DNA from: Cladochytrium replicatum
Lineage: Eukaryota > Chytridiomycota > Chytridiomycetes > Cladochytriales > Cladochytriaceae
Direction of reading: 5' to 3'
DNA length: 64,000 nt
Assembly (NCBI GenBank): GCA_025526935.1
Contig: JAHLKD010000029.1
Span: 310,001-374,000, forward strand
Shown here: positions 30,576 to 42,238 of the stretch, piece after piece
How the letters are laid out: every line of letters begins with the position of its first letter
Position numbering within the stretch: the stretch's first letter is position 1
Notes under the pieces: model-generated
The model's database searches: none
The model's input: only the letters and a program-made list of their open reading frames with translations
Told to the model about the DNA's origin: nothing
Translations under genes and position numbers: made by a program

Positions 30576-30628
30576 CAATAGTTATTGCCACAAGGCCCGA
30601 TCAACACCAGATCTCCAACGCTTACAGT

Positions 30629-30887
30629 ATGCCTAAGAACAACACCCGCGACGGAAAACCAAGGCCGTTCGCTGGGCAAACGCTTGGGGAGTTCGATAAA
30701 TACATGAAGATCGTTCAGAATTATGCGAACTCGAAAGGAGAAGCTGGAACTTTGCTCACATAGTCGCCCTACCCAAAGCCGGAAGACTTTGTGAAAGAAG
30801 AGGAACCTGAACGGCCTGAACGACCATCTGCACTCGAAGAATACGACACAACAAATGACTTTGATTATGCCGTTAAAGAGTACGACG
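30629..30887 (+). pseudogene. Copia-B Gag start, truncated
   Basis: The ATG at 30629 opens MPKNNTRDGKPRPFAGQTL, the typical short basic start of a Ty1/copia Gag, with a TAG after GEAGTLLT (~30758). It runs to KEYDV, where an inverted LTR cuts it. Homology to the copia-A Gag (RPKPFTGKTLQDFDLYM at 34350) shows the families are related. Confidence 0.8.
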
Positions 30888-31478
30888 TGTCGATTTGGTT
30901 TGAGGGCGATGTTATTTGATCAGTTTAAGTGCTGCTGATCTGGGACTTGTGCTAGAGATAGTCCTCAGGTTGATCTGTGTATGTGCAGAGTTTCGTGTTT
31001 CTCCAATCACGCTCTTGCGCCACAGCCACCCGAAATCTCATATCGCCACAGGCTCTTTGAATTGTGCAGACAATTCAAATATACTGTCGTTTCGGCTTTT
31101 ATAATTAACCTGTGGCTATAGATATATGGAAATATCTGATATAAACATTATTCTCTCGAATAGAGAGATATAGATCCCAGTGATCGTTCACAATAACCAT
31201 TGTGAGCATGAAGATTAGCTATAATCTTGTCTACAATGACATGTTCTCTAAGAGAAATAAGTATGTAGTACCTTGCATTAATATCATATGAGATGTACTC
31301 GAGTATGATATAACTGTCAGCAGCAAACTGATTAGCATCACATTCTTTCTCTAACGCGTGATCACTCGCAGAACTCTACTAGATTCCAATGAGTAAAGGA
31401 GGATGTCTTCATGACCAATAGTTAGAAATGCCAGTTCTTTCATGTAATGTATGATTACGCATGAACTTGTCCCAGACG
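30888..31478 (-). repeat. Copia-B LTR (copy B3), inverted, 591 bp
   Basis: Reverse complement of B2, beginning TGTCGATTTGG (2 bp shorter than the consensus terminus) and ending with CCCAGACG. It is inserted in or joined to the copia-B gag at TACGACG. On its far side lies the same RT-less pol end as next to B2. Confidence 0.88.
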
Positions 31479-31690
31479 TCTCTGGTAAGGCTATTTCCCC
31501 TCAGTGTCGGTAGTGGATGAAGACTGGAGTAGCTAGTTCCATATACGTGCATGCATCAACATTCATATCAGGTAAATTTGAAATATCAAAATGTTGACCC
31601 TGAGGAATAGGATAGTGTTCAGTGAGGTCATTTAAAGTTTGTGATGTTGGGTTTAAGCCAACAAATACTCCCTCATGAAAAGTAAAATGA
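31479..31690 (-). pseudogene. RT-less copia-B pol end, inverted
   Basis: Reading minus, this gives the segment HFTFHEGVFVGLNPTSQ to NLPDMNVDACTYMEL and the LTR leader, with the same deletion junction as the forward copy at ~29894. At about 31690 the sequence switches to forward copia-A RNase H. Confidence 0.8.
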
Positions 31691-32430
31691 AGGCTCTCTA
31701 TCGATTAAAACGATATTTACTCGGTACTTGGGATTACGGTTTACACTATACACGGACTGGTATGACGTCTCCGATGCTAAGACCCGACGGTCTCTACATG
31801 TTTGATTCGGCTAACAACCCACAAGGTTATGCCGATGCAGATGGGCGGGCGATGCAGATAGATACTCACGAACCGGTTACGTGGTAATGTTCGCTAATGC
31901 GGCAATCAGTTGGCAGTCGATTCGACAACAGACTATTGCAGCCTCGTCGTGGGAAGCCGAACTGTATGCGCTGAACGAACTATCGCGTGAGATGAAGTGG
32001 ATGAAAAATCTTATGACGGGTATCGGAATTACGTCGTTCAATCCGCTCCGTTTATGGCAAGACAATCAATCCACCGAGTCTATCGCAAACAATCTGTTCA
32101 ACAACAAACGGACTAAACACATGGACGTTCGCGAGAGATTTGTGAATCTCCAAGTTGAACAGAAACATCAGGAGTTACACCATATGGATACTTCTGATAT
32201 GATCGCGGACATCTTAACTAAACCTCTTGGAAGTAAATTATACCTTAAACACAGGGGCTCGTTGGGGCTAGTCAGTCAGTCTTCACTTAATATACTATCT
32301 TGAACGACCGGCTGGCGATGTCCATACAACTCACCTTTATTTCAATGGAATATCAACTTCAGCATTTACAGAAAGTTATGATCGGTTGAGTGATACTCTC
32401 GGTTGTACCTATCTAATGACTGAGGGGGTG
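31691..32430 (+). pseudogene. Copia-A RNase H fragment
   Basis: Forward fragment starting KALYRLKRYLLGTWDYG, with a frameshift near 31840 in the YADADWAGDAD block, then YVVMFANAAISWQSIRQQ, LWQDNQSTESIANN and DILTKPLGSKLYL with stop at 32303. It continues through the polypurine tract into LTR A2. It is nearly identical to the intact copy. Confidence 0.88.
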
Positions 32431-33028
32431 TGTTAAGTATTTCGATTGATGGACTTGGCCAATCCAGTCATTGATAGTACAAAAACACAAACGCCCGATA
32501 TACAGAAATGTCACTCTTCACTGAGCAACATTTCTAACTATTGAACTAAAGCATATAGATGATGATCTATTACGAGTTTGGATACCTCCGGTATTTCTTC
32601 ATGGGTTATATTTATTGCGGCCATAGGTATAGTAAACTGTCATTACTTTTCTATCATCCACTTGTAGAAGTGAAGCCCGGATCAGATCACAGCAAAGGTT
32701 TACATATGATTAACGCGTTCGTGGGAATCATGTGTGAGAACAATCCTGTTGAGGAGAGCTAGATCTCACGCACAGCTTAGCATGATTATGCTTCGCTACG
32801 CCTGTGAGAAGAAGAGTCAAACCTTATCGCTTCGATCCAGATCTTCCGGAAGGAAAAGCCAAAACGACAGTACACTTATTTAAGGAGCCTGTGGCGATAC
32901 ACACAAGGAGCATTCTCTTGCGCTAGTACTTGTGACTCGCAATCTTCTTTATTCATCTCTTAGAAACATTAACCCGTGAATTAGCAACACACACAACCTG
33001 AGGATCCAGACCACAGCTTTGTTCAACA
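32431..33028 (+). repeat. Copia-A LTR (copy A2), 598 bp
   Basis: Same ends as A1. It follows the RNase H fragment and is followed directly by mid-gag sequence CGGACAATAACG rather than by a normal 5' leader. Confidence 0.9.
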
Positions 33029-33663
33029 CGGACAATAACGTCGCAGTTGGAATTCTATGCGAATGTTTCCCAAAACGCGACATGAATCGAGTCAGAGCTT
33101 ATGCGTCAGCAAAAGGCAAAGTCGATGGACTTCGCCGAATTTTCAGTGCTGGCGGTCAAGCTCCGATCGAATCGTCTATGTGGGAGCAACGGCTGGTAGA
33201 TCTGAAATGTACGAACGGTCAGTCGGCAGAAAGCGTTCAGCAGTTTGTGACCGACCTCACTGAGTTATTCGAACTCAAACTGAACTCTTTACCGGACGAA
33301 CTCGTAATCAAGGATCTACTAAACCGGTTAGTCGCAAAAATCACGATGCAGACAATTGAACTACGGACCCTCGTACCTTTTCTCGGAAAAATGATCACTT
33401 CTGCGTATGCCGAATGGGAACCGGCGTTAATACAAGATCCAATTGATGCTGCAAACCCGAATGCTCCGCGACCATTCCACCAAAAGCCAACGCATTACTT
33501 CGAAACAGTGTCAAATATCTTGACCGACCTAAACCAATTGGTCCAACTCAACGTCACCATGGATGCCGGTGGGCCGAATGGGACAAAGAAGGCCATGAAG
33601 GCAAAGGCGAAGAAAGCGAAGGCGAAAGCGAAAGCCAAGGTTGCGAAGTCGGAGGATATTTGT
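33029..33663 (+). pseudogene. Copia-A Gag fragment with the undamaged gag-pol junction
   Basis: Open in the gag frame from DNNVAVGILCECFPKRDMNRV through the UBN2-like middle (WEQRLVDLKCTNGQSAESVQQF, LLNRLVAKITMQ) to a Lys/Ala-rich stretch KKAMKAKAKKAKAKAKAK. It is cut by LTR A3 at GAGGATATTTGT. It reads GGACAAAGAAGGCC at 33591-33604, two bases more than the full-length element, and so keeps gag and pol in one frame. Confidence 0.88.
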
Positions 33664-34262
33664 TGTTAAGTATTTCGATTGATGGACTTGGCCAATCCAG
33701 TCATTGATAGTACAAAAACACAAACGCCCGATATACAGAAATGTCACTCTTCACTGAGCAACATTTCTAACTATTGAACTAAAGCATATAGATGATGATC
33801 TATTACGAGTTTGGATACCTCCAGTTATTTCTTCATGGGTTATATTTATTGCGGCCATAGGTATAGTAAACTGTCATTACTTTTCTATCATCCACTTGTA
33901 GAAGTGAAGCCCGGATCAGATCACAGCAAAGGTTTACATATGATTAACGCGTTCGTGGGAATCATGTGTGAGAACAATCCTGTTGAGGAGAGCTAGATCT
34001 CACGCACAGCTTAGCATGATTATGCTTCGCTACGCCTGTGAGAAGAAGAGTCAAACCTTATCGCTTCGATCCAGATCTTCCGGAAGGAAAAGCCAAAACG
34101 ACAGTACACTTATTTAAGGAGCCTGTGGCGATACACACAAGGAGCATTCTCTTGCGCTAGTACTTGTGACTCGCAATCTTCTTTATTCATCTCTTAGAAA
34201 CATTAACCCGTGAATTAGCAACACACACAACCTGAGGATCCAGACCACAGCTTTTTTCAACA
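33664..34262 (+). repeat. 5' LTR of the full-length copia-A element (A3)
   Basis: Starts TGTTAAGTATTTCG and ends TTTTTTCAACA. The sequence after it, CAATAGTTACGAATCG, is where minus-strand priming should occur; the CAATAGTTA part is shared with the copia-B element after LTR B2. A weaker TATA-like TATTTAAGG precedes the conserved GAGCCTGTGGCGAT. Confidence 0.93.
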
Positions 34263-34313
34263 CAATAGTTACGAATCGTTGCTTAACACATTTCTTTGGA
34301 CAACAACGACAAG

Positions 34314-37300
34314 ATGGGTTCAGGATCGAATGACGCCACATCTTCGCGGCCGAAGCCATTCACCGGTAAAACGCTGCAGGATTTCGATCTGTACATGGAA
34401 CAAGTGCAGACTTACGCAAACTTACGTGGCGGCGCTGGCACTATGCTTCTCCAAGAACCAATGGCTCTTCCTGATAATCCGAATTACGAGGCGGAAGGAA
34501 ATCGCCCACAGCGTCCGATAGTCATCGCCGGAGCTGCTGGCGGAGCTGCTAACGAAGCACGAGCACAATGGGAAGCAGAACTACGTGAACATTTGGCGAT
34601 CGTCACACACAACAGTCACTTACGTACGCAATATCGTGCTGAGATGCAAGATTACCGTGCACAACAAGCGGACAATAACGTCGCAGTTGGAATTCTATGC
34701 GAATGTTTCCCAAAACGCGACATGAATCGAGTCAGAGCTTATGCGTCAGCAAAAGGCAAAGTCGATGGACTTCGCCGAATTTTCAGTGCTGGCGGTCAAG
34801 CTCCGATCGAATCGTCTATGTGGGAGCAACGGCTGGTAGATCTGAAATGTACGAACGGTCAGTCGGCAGAAAGCGTTCAGCAGTTTGTGACCGACCTCAC
34901 TGAGTTATTCGAACTCAAACTGAACTCTTTACCGGACGAACTCGTAATCAAGGATCTACTAAACCGGTTAGTCGCAAAAATCACGATGCAGACAATTGAA
35001 CTACGGACCCTCGTACCTTTTCTCGGAAAAATGATCACTTCTGCGTATGCCGAATGGGAACCGGCGTTAATACAAGATCCAATTGATGCTGCAAATCCGA
35101 ATGCTCCGCGACCATTCCACCAAAAGCCAACGCATTACTTCGAAACAGTGTCAAATATCTTGACCGACCTCAACCAATTGGTCCAACTCAACGTCACCAT
35201 GGATGCCGGTGGGCCGAATGGGACAAAAGGCCATGAAGGCAAAGGCGAAGAAAGCGAAGGCGAAAGCGAAAGCCAAGGTTGCGAAGTCGGAGGATATTTG
35301 TACCTTGCATCCGAACTCATCTCACACCAATGCTCAATGCCGTAAGCAGGGTGCCTCGAGTGGCTCAGGCAGTAGCGGTGGGAGTAGCAGTTCCACTCGG
35401 ACCAGGCAGTCGCAGGACTCCAGGTCGTCAACATCTTCTTCTGCAAAGAAGACAGATCTCACATGCAATTTCTGTGGCAAACGAGGACACAAGCAGTCGG
35501 CGTGTAAACGCTATCTCACTGCAAAGAGCCTTTGTTTAGACACGGATTTTCGTGCATTCATTGCCAGCCGTGGCGATGCAGGTGATGATTCGTCGGAGGA
35601 CGAATCTACCGCCAAACCGGTGTTGACCAAGAAGGTAATCTTTGACCTTACCCAACCTACTTCTGTTGATAAAGATGCTGACACATACATCGGAAATATG
35701 TTTTCGATAGTGAACGCACACTCGGCACAGAAGGTTGTCCGTGTACATGTTCAAGCAAAGGATCGTGTGGGTTTGCTTGATACAGGCGCAACTGTTTGGA
35801 TGACACCTAATCGTCATGCCTTTAGTTCGCTGACGTATACGAATGACGAGGACGTGGTGGAACTAGCGGATAGTCATACAATTCCAGTTTGTGGTTTTGG
35901 AGATGTATCTGTAGTTTTACCCAATGGGCGAATTAAGATAATACACAACGCACTTTATGTTCCTGATCTCGAAGACACACTTGCATCAGTGTGTAGTATC
36001 ATTGGAGACTCCGGGGACATTGTGAGTTTCACCAAAGACAAGGTTATCCTCACGCATGGTGATACAGATGAACACGTTATTATTGGGCGACGGGAAAGAG
36101 ATTTGTACTATCTCTATGCTGATGTTAGTACCGTCGGAACTCACCAACCGCGGCATGCGATTGCTCAACGAGCTAAAGCAGTAGCGGTATCCGCAGAAGG
36201 TCTCGATCAGTCGATGGACTTTACGTCCGGTGTACGATCTTCTCACGCGATGGGTCTCGATGTAATGTCAGACAACAACATTCGTCAAACGAACGATGAT
36301 GAATGTCAACGAGCATCTCAAGATACAGTTGGAGTGAGCACCAACTTATCGCCAGTGACAGTACACGAACTTGCAAAGTTACACCAGCAGTTTGGTCACA
36401 TCCACTTACGGACGATCTTTCGAACGGCAGAGAAGCTCAACATCAAAATGCCCAAGGTTGAACCGGATGCATTCAATCTTGTCAACAAATCAATTATGCA
36501 GAATTGTTTGGTCTGTAGTCGCACAAAGCTGAAGCAGAAGCCGATTTATTCTACAATAAGTCGAGCTCCGAGGAAACTTTTCCGTCTGTTTTCCGATGTC
36601 GTACGTTTAATCTACGACGGACAGAAGAAGAGATATTGGCAGATCATTGTTGACGAACAACCTCGTTTCATCACAATCTACTTCCTGAATCGAAAGAGTG
36701 ATGCGGTGGATAGTATGATTCGACATATCGCTGATGTGGAAAATCGCAATCACCCATTACACGTTGCTGAACTACGTTCCGATTCAGGAGAATTGATTAC
36801 TAAACGGTTGATCCAATGGTGCAATACCAAGATTCCTCGCATCCGCGTCCACCCAGCTCCTCCGTCAGTAAAGGAACTCGATGGTCTATCAGAGCGGAAT
36901 ATACAATCGATCAAGTATATGTCGGACGCGATGCTGCTACAAGCTGGACTACCACGAACACTTCAATTCGTGCAACTCTCCATCCTATACGCTGCGGTCG
37001 TCAAGAACGCTACTTTCCATTCAGCTGTGAATGAGATTCCGTACTGTGCTTACCTTGACAAGCGGATAGATTTGGCAACTATCCACGCCTTTGGAACACT
37101 CGTTAGTTTGTGGATCTCACACGAACAAAGGTTGGCGCGCAGAATCCGAGACAAGTCTGAACTAGGTCTGTTTCTCGGATACAAGGGTGAAGACCTGAAG
37201 ATCGTCATAGCACTCAATTTTCGGACAAACACAATAGGCGAATACTTCCATGTTACGTTCCACGAGGGAGTTTTTGTTGGTTATAATCCTACCCGACAGT

Positions 37301-39495
37301 TACTCGACGATCTTACGGTACAATATCCACTGAAGGCCGGGACATATTTCGATGTTGATCAAATACCAACCGGGGATCAGGGGGTGCAAGAGACGACTGT
37401 TGAGTTTGTCTCAGACAATTTCCCGATTTCTACCGTTGCAGACGAAGAAATCGATGAGGATATAAACGACGACCCCATATATTACCGCTTAGAAGAAGCC
37501 GGTGACATGCATGTTGTTGAACATTTACATGGACTAGACGATGATGACCCAGACGATGCTGATTATGATCCAAATGCTGATTTATCGACTCCACAATCCA
37601 TTACTGAAGAATCTCCGAATTTGTCTTCCGTATCTCCTGTAGAGGAATATGATGCACAACTCGAAAGTGATCTTCAATTCATTGGAGAAGATGTCGACGA
37701 AGCATATGCAGCAAGAAAACGAAAACGTCAAGCAAGTGCAAATTTGTCGAACGCCAAAAGGAAACAAAATTCCTTGTTTACCCGGTCCGTTCCTAATATC
37801 GATTGGACCCTGAAGGCCGATTCCTCATATCCAACACAACCAATTGCGAATGGAAATATACGGACTGCACCAAAGACTCTTCGTGAGGCTTTATCACGAT
37901 CCGATGAGGCTCCATTCTGGTTAGCGGCGATGAAGGAGGAAGTTACACAACTAGTCGGCAACAATACTTGGGCTGAAACGTTTTTACCTGATGGACGGAA
38001 TTTATTATCGGGCAAATGGGTGTTCACATATAAGCTTGACGAACATGGCAATGTTACTCGATTCAAAGCACGTTGGGTCGTACGAGGATTTTCACAGATT
38101 GAAGGATTGGATTTCGATGAAACCTATTCTCCAGTTACGAAAACGTCCACGATCCGTTTTCTGATTGCATTAGCAGCATTAGTCGGCATGATCATATTCC
38201 AGTTTGATATCAAGGGTGCATATCTCAATGCGATACTGGAAGAAGAGAACTACGTCGAACTCCCTCATGGTTTCGGACGAGTAGATTTCCAGAATCGACC
38301 CATCGTCTGCAGACTTATCAAAAGTCTGTACGGTCTACACCAGGCAGCTCGAGAATGGTACAAAACTCTTTGGAAACAATATCTCAGTGTTGGTTTCGTG
38401 CGGAATATTGCAGACATCTGTCATTTCTGGCGATACAATCCAACAAATAATACCCGCGAACACACTACCGTTCATGTCGATGATATACTACATTTTTCCA
38501 CAGATCCAAACGCATATCATCGGTTTCAGACCGATTTGGAAACTTCGTTCACAGTAGGCAGTACTTCGAAGGCGAAATGGATTCTGAAAATGGAGTTATT
38601 GCAGACAACGGAAGGATATTTCCTTAGCAATGCATTGTACGTAAAGAAGATTCTCGAAGAAGCGAATTTATGGGGTACCAACATCAAACCGACCAAAACA
38701 CCGATGTCAAAATCATATATCTTTGATGAGACCACACCAACACTGTCCGATGCCGAGGCAACACAATTTCGATCAATGTTAATGAAGATATCGTACGTGG
38801 CGACTAAGACACGACCGGATATTTCATACGCAGTCAATATTTTGGCACAACATCAGATTGATCCTCGACAGTCAGAATCAAAGGCTCTCTATCGATTACA
38901 ACGATATTTACTCGGTACTTGGGATTACGGTTTACACTATACACGGACTGGTATCACGTCTCCGATGCTAAGACCCGACGGTCTCTACATGTTTGATTCG
39001 GCTAACAACCCACAAGGTTATGCCGATGCAGACTGGGCGGGCGATGCAGATAGATACTCACGAACCGGTTACGTGGTAATGTTCGCTAATGCGGCAATCA
39101 GTTGGCAGTCGATTCGACAACAGACTATTGCAGCCTCGTCGTCGGAAGCCGAACTGTATGCGCTGAACGAACTATCGCGTGAGATGAAGTGGATGAAAAA
39201 TCTTATGACGGGTATTGGAATTACGTCGTTCAATCCGCTCCGTTTATGGCAAGACAATCAATCCACCGAGTCTATCGCAAACAATCTGTTCAACAACAAA
39301 CGGACCAAACACATGGACGTTCGCGAGAGATTTGTGAATCTCCAAGTTGAACAGAAACATCAGGAGTTACACCATATGGATACTTCTGATATGATCGCGG
39401 ACATCTTAACTAAACCTCTTGGAAGTAAATTATACCTTAAACACAGGGGCTCGTTGGGGCTAGTCAGTCAGTCTTCACTTAATATACTATCTTGA
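34314..39495 (+). CDS. Copia-A Gag-Pol polyprotein with a 2-bp gag-pol frameshift
   Basis: Gag starts at ATG 34314 (MGSGSNDATSSRPKPFTGKT). The pol frame is open to TGA at 39493. In order: UBN2-like Gag, a Lys/Ala tract, zinc knuckle C-NF-C-GKRG-H-KQSA-C (~35465), protease LLDTGATVWMTP, preintegrase site HQQFGHIHLRTI and CLVCSRTK, integrase (IIVDEQPRFITIYF, LRSDSGEL, SERNIQSIK), RT (KWVFTYKLDEHGN, FDIKGAYLNAILEE, VHVDDILHF) and RNase H (YADADWAGDAD, SSSEAELYAL, DILTKPLG). At 35224 it reads GGACAAAAGGCC, while the sister gag at 33591 has two more bases. Gag therefore runs out of frame to 35345, and pol cannot follow by normal reading. Apart from that it looks intact. Confidence 0.92.
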
Positions 39496-39622
39496 ACGAC
39501 CGGCTGGCGATGTCCATACAACTCACCTTTATTTCAATAGAATATCAACTTCAGCATTTACAGAAAGTTATGATCGGTTGAGTGATACTCTCGGTTGTAC
39601 CTATCTAATGACTGAGGGGGTG

Positions 39623-40221
39623 TGTTAAGTATTTCGATTGATGGACTTGGCCAATCCAGTCATTGATAGTACAAAAACACAAACGCCCGATATACAGAAA
39701 TGTCACTCTTCACTGAGCAACATTTCTAACTATTGAACTAAAGCATATAGATGATGATCTATTACGAGTTTGGATACCTCCGGTTATTTCTTCATGGGTT
39801 ATATTTATTGCAGCCATAGGTATAGTAAACTGTCATTACTTTTCTATCATCCACTTGTAGAAGTGAAGCCCGGATCAGATCACAGCAAAGGTTTACATAT
39901 GATTAACGCGTTCGTGGGAATCATGTGTGAGAACAATCCTGTTGAGGAGAGCTAGATCTCACGCACAGCTTAGCATGATTATGCTTCGCTACGCCTGTGA
40001 GAAGAAGAGTCAAACCTTATCGCTTCAATCCAGATCTTCCGGAAGGAAAAGCCAAAACGACAGTACACTTATTTAAGGAGCCTGTGGCGATACACACAAG
40101 GAGCATTCTCTTGCGCTAGTACTTGTGACTCGCAATCTTCTTTATTCATCTCTTAGAAACATTAACCCGTGAATTAGCAACACACACAACCTGAGGATCC
40201 AGACCACAGCTTTGTTCAACA
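39623..40221 (+). repeat. 3' LTR of the full-length copia-A element (A4)
   Basis: 599 bp, differing from the 5' LTR at CCTCCGG, TTGCAGCC, CTTCAATCC and CTTTGTTC. It is followed by inverted copia-A integrase sequence. Confidence 0.93.
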
Positions 40222-41365
40222 CCGGCTTGTAGCAGCATCGTGTCTGACATATACTTGATTGACTGTATATTCTGCTCCGATAGACCATCAAGACGGAGGA
40301 GCTGGGTGGACGCGAATACGAGGAATCTTGGTATTGCACCATTGGATCAACCGTTTCGTAATCAATTCTCCTGAATCGGAACGTAGTTCAGCAACTTGTA
40401 ATGGGTGATTGCGATTCTCCACATCAGCAATATGGCGAATCATACTATCGACCGCATCACTCTTTCGATTCAGGAAGTAGATTGTGCTGAAACGAGGTTG
40501 TTCGTCGACAATGATCTGCCAATATCTCTTCTTCTGTCCGTCGGAGACTAAACGTACAGCATCGGAAAAGAGACAGAAAAGTTTCCTCGGAGCTCGACTT
40601 ATCGTAGAATAAATCGGCTTCTGCTTCGCCTGACTACAGACCAAACAATTCTGCATAATTGATTTGTTGACAAGATTGAATGCATCAGGTTCAACCTTGG
40701 ACATTTTGATGTTGAGCTTCTCTGCCGTTCAAAAGATCGTCTGTATGTGGATGTGACCAAACTGCTGGTGTAACTTTGCCAGTTCGTGTACTGTCACTGG
40801 CGATAAGTTGGTGCTCACTCCAACTGTATCTTGAGATGCTCGTTGATATTTGTCATCGTTCGTTCAACGAATGTTGTTGTCTGACATTACATCGAGACCC
40901 ATCGTGTAGGAAGATCGTACACCGGACGTGAAGTCCATCGACTGATCGAGATCTTCTGCGGATACCGCTACTGCCTTAGCTCGTTGAGCAATCACATGCG
41001 GTGGTTGGTGAGTTCCGACGGTACTGACATCAGCATAGAGATAGTACAAATCTCTTTCCTGTCGCCCAATAATAACGAGTTCATCCATATCACCATGCGT
41101 GAGGATAAGCTTGTCTTTGGTGAAACTCACAATGTCCCATGAGTCTCCAATGATACTACACACCGATGCGAGTGTGTCTTCTAGATCAGGAACATAAAGT
41201 GTGTTGTGTATTATCTTAATTCGCCTATTGGGTAAAACTACAGATACATCTCCAAAACCACAAACTGGAATTGTATGACTAACCGTTAGTTCCACCACGT
41301 CCTGGTCATTCGTATACGTCAGTGAACTAAAGGCATGGCAATTAGGTGTCATCTAAACACTTACA
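40222..41365 (-). pseudogene. Copia-A protease-integrase fragment, inverted
   Basis: The minus strand runs from just after the protease Asp (MTPNCHAFSSLTYTND at 41352) through the preintegrase region to the integrase core (IIVDEQPRFSTIYFLNRKSD, RSDSGELITKRL, IRVHPAP), with frame breaks near 40864 and 40720 and again after HPAPPS. It ends exactly at the 3' LTR of the intact element, at CTGCTACAAGCCGG. It is close to, but more diverged than, the intact copy. Confidence 0.85.
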
Positions 41366-41384
41366 ATGTATGCCGTCCAGAACC

Positions 41385-41745
41385 TTAGCTACTCAGGACG
41401 TGACCAGCGGTGGATGGGACTCTGACGATATGAATCAGATACAGAAGCTGATTTGGGCTGTTCCACCTATCAACTTGTGATTGTTCGGTGGAGTTTTGTT
41501 AATCTTTACAATAGTGTTTGTAAATATCACACTGTCCACACAGACACAAAGTGTTCATGTTAATATATGAAGCGTGTTCTAACTCAAGTTCAAAAACCCG
41601 GCGGGTCAGCGTCGGGTACAGGTTTCAACCACTTTAGGTCGGGGTATACAACTCCTACCTGTCAGTGATCCGGCAGGTGCCTGGACAAACACAGCCCGAA
41701 ATAAGGGTTTAATTTGGGTTGCCTCTGAAACCCTGTAGTCTTTGC
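41385..41745 (-). repeat. Repeat Y, copy inverted relative to 63230-63560
   Basis: It shares with 63230-63560 a degenerate GGGTC-rich palindrome, then AACTTGAGTTAGAAC, CTTTGTGTCTGTGTGGACAG and CACAAGTTGATAGGTGG. The GGGTC part also matches the small element at 19857-20013. From 41746 to 42238 I see no gene and no recognised repeat; that stretch holds the promoter of the next gene. Confidence 0.7.
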
Positions 41746-42238
41746 CACTGCCCAATGGTACCGATCCATGTGTCACCAAAATCTCCTCTTCCGAGAACGT
41801 GGCCAACTCACTCACCAAAACTCTCAGCCTTATTCAGTTCACCAAACACTGCGACTCCCTAGGTCTCTGATCTCTCGCAGATATTCGTTCTATGACATCC
41901 TTGTCCAAAGGGAGAGCCTCTATGCGCTAAATATCACGAGTTGGTCAAAAATGTCGATTTGAGGGGGAGAGAGCCAATACGCATTTTATTCTATGGTTGG
42001 GCTTTAGTTCTTTTGTGGCAAAAGACATAATCGTTCTTCCATTTCTTTTTGCTCTATGATTCTTCATCGCCGATATATTCCTTAGAGCACTATGTTTAGT
42101 TTTTATTTCTCTATGCTTTTACATTTGTCCAGAGTCAGGAGTGTCAAACATGCACTCTGCATGCTGTGCGGTTCCATACAAGGGACACGTGATCACGCTA
42201 CTCTGCACTAGTTGTTGTGCAGCACGATTCGAGAAATA

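Larger units (their letters stand above)
33664..40221 (+). mobile_element. Full-length Ty1/copia element (family A), 6,558 bp
   Basis: The two LTRs are 599 bp each (33664-34262 and 39623-40221), with TGTT...AACA ends and about four differences, so it is young. One long gag-pol region lies between, in the Ty1/copia order integrase before RT. The polypurine tract GAGGGGGTG abuts the 3' LTR. The flanks TTTGT and CCGGC do not match, and both flanks are themselves copia-A sequence in opposite orientations, so a recombination rather than a clean insertion created at least one border. It is the likely source of the A fragments around it. Confidence 0.93.

Noticed and set aside
35203-35345. Programmed frameshift in copia-A gag-pol
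   Set aside because: The sister gag at 33591 has two extra bases that make a single frame, so a deletion is simpler; kept only as the refuting alternative in the findings.
41768-41962. 64-codon plus ORF before the PPxY gene
   Set aside because: No conserved feature, Arg/Ser/Leu-biased composition, and no matching exon downstream.
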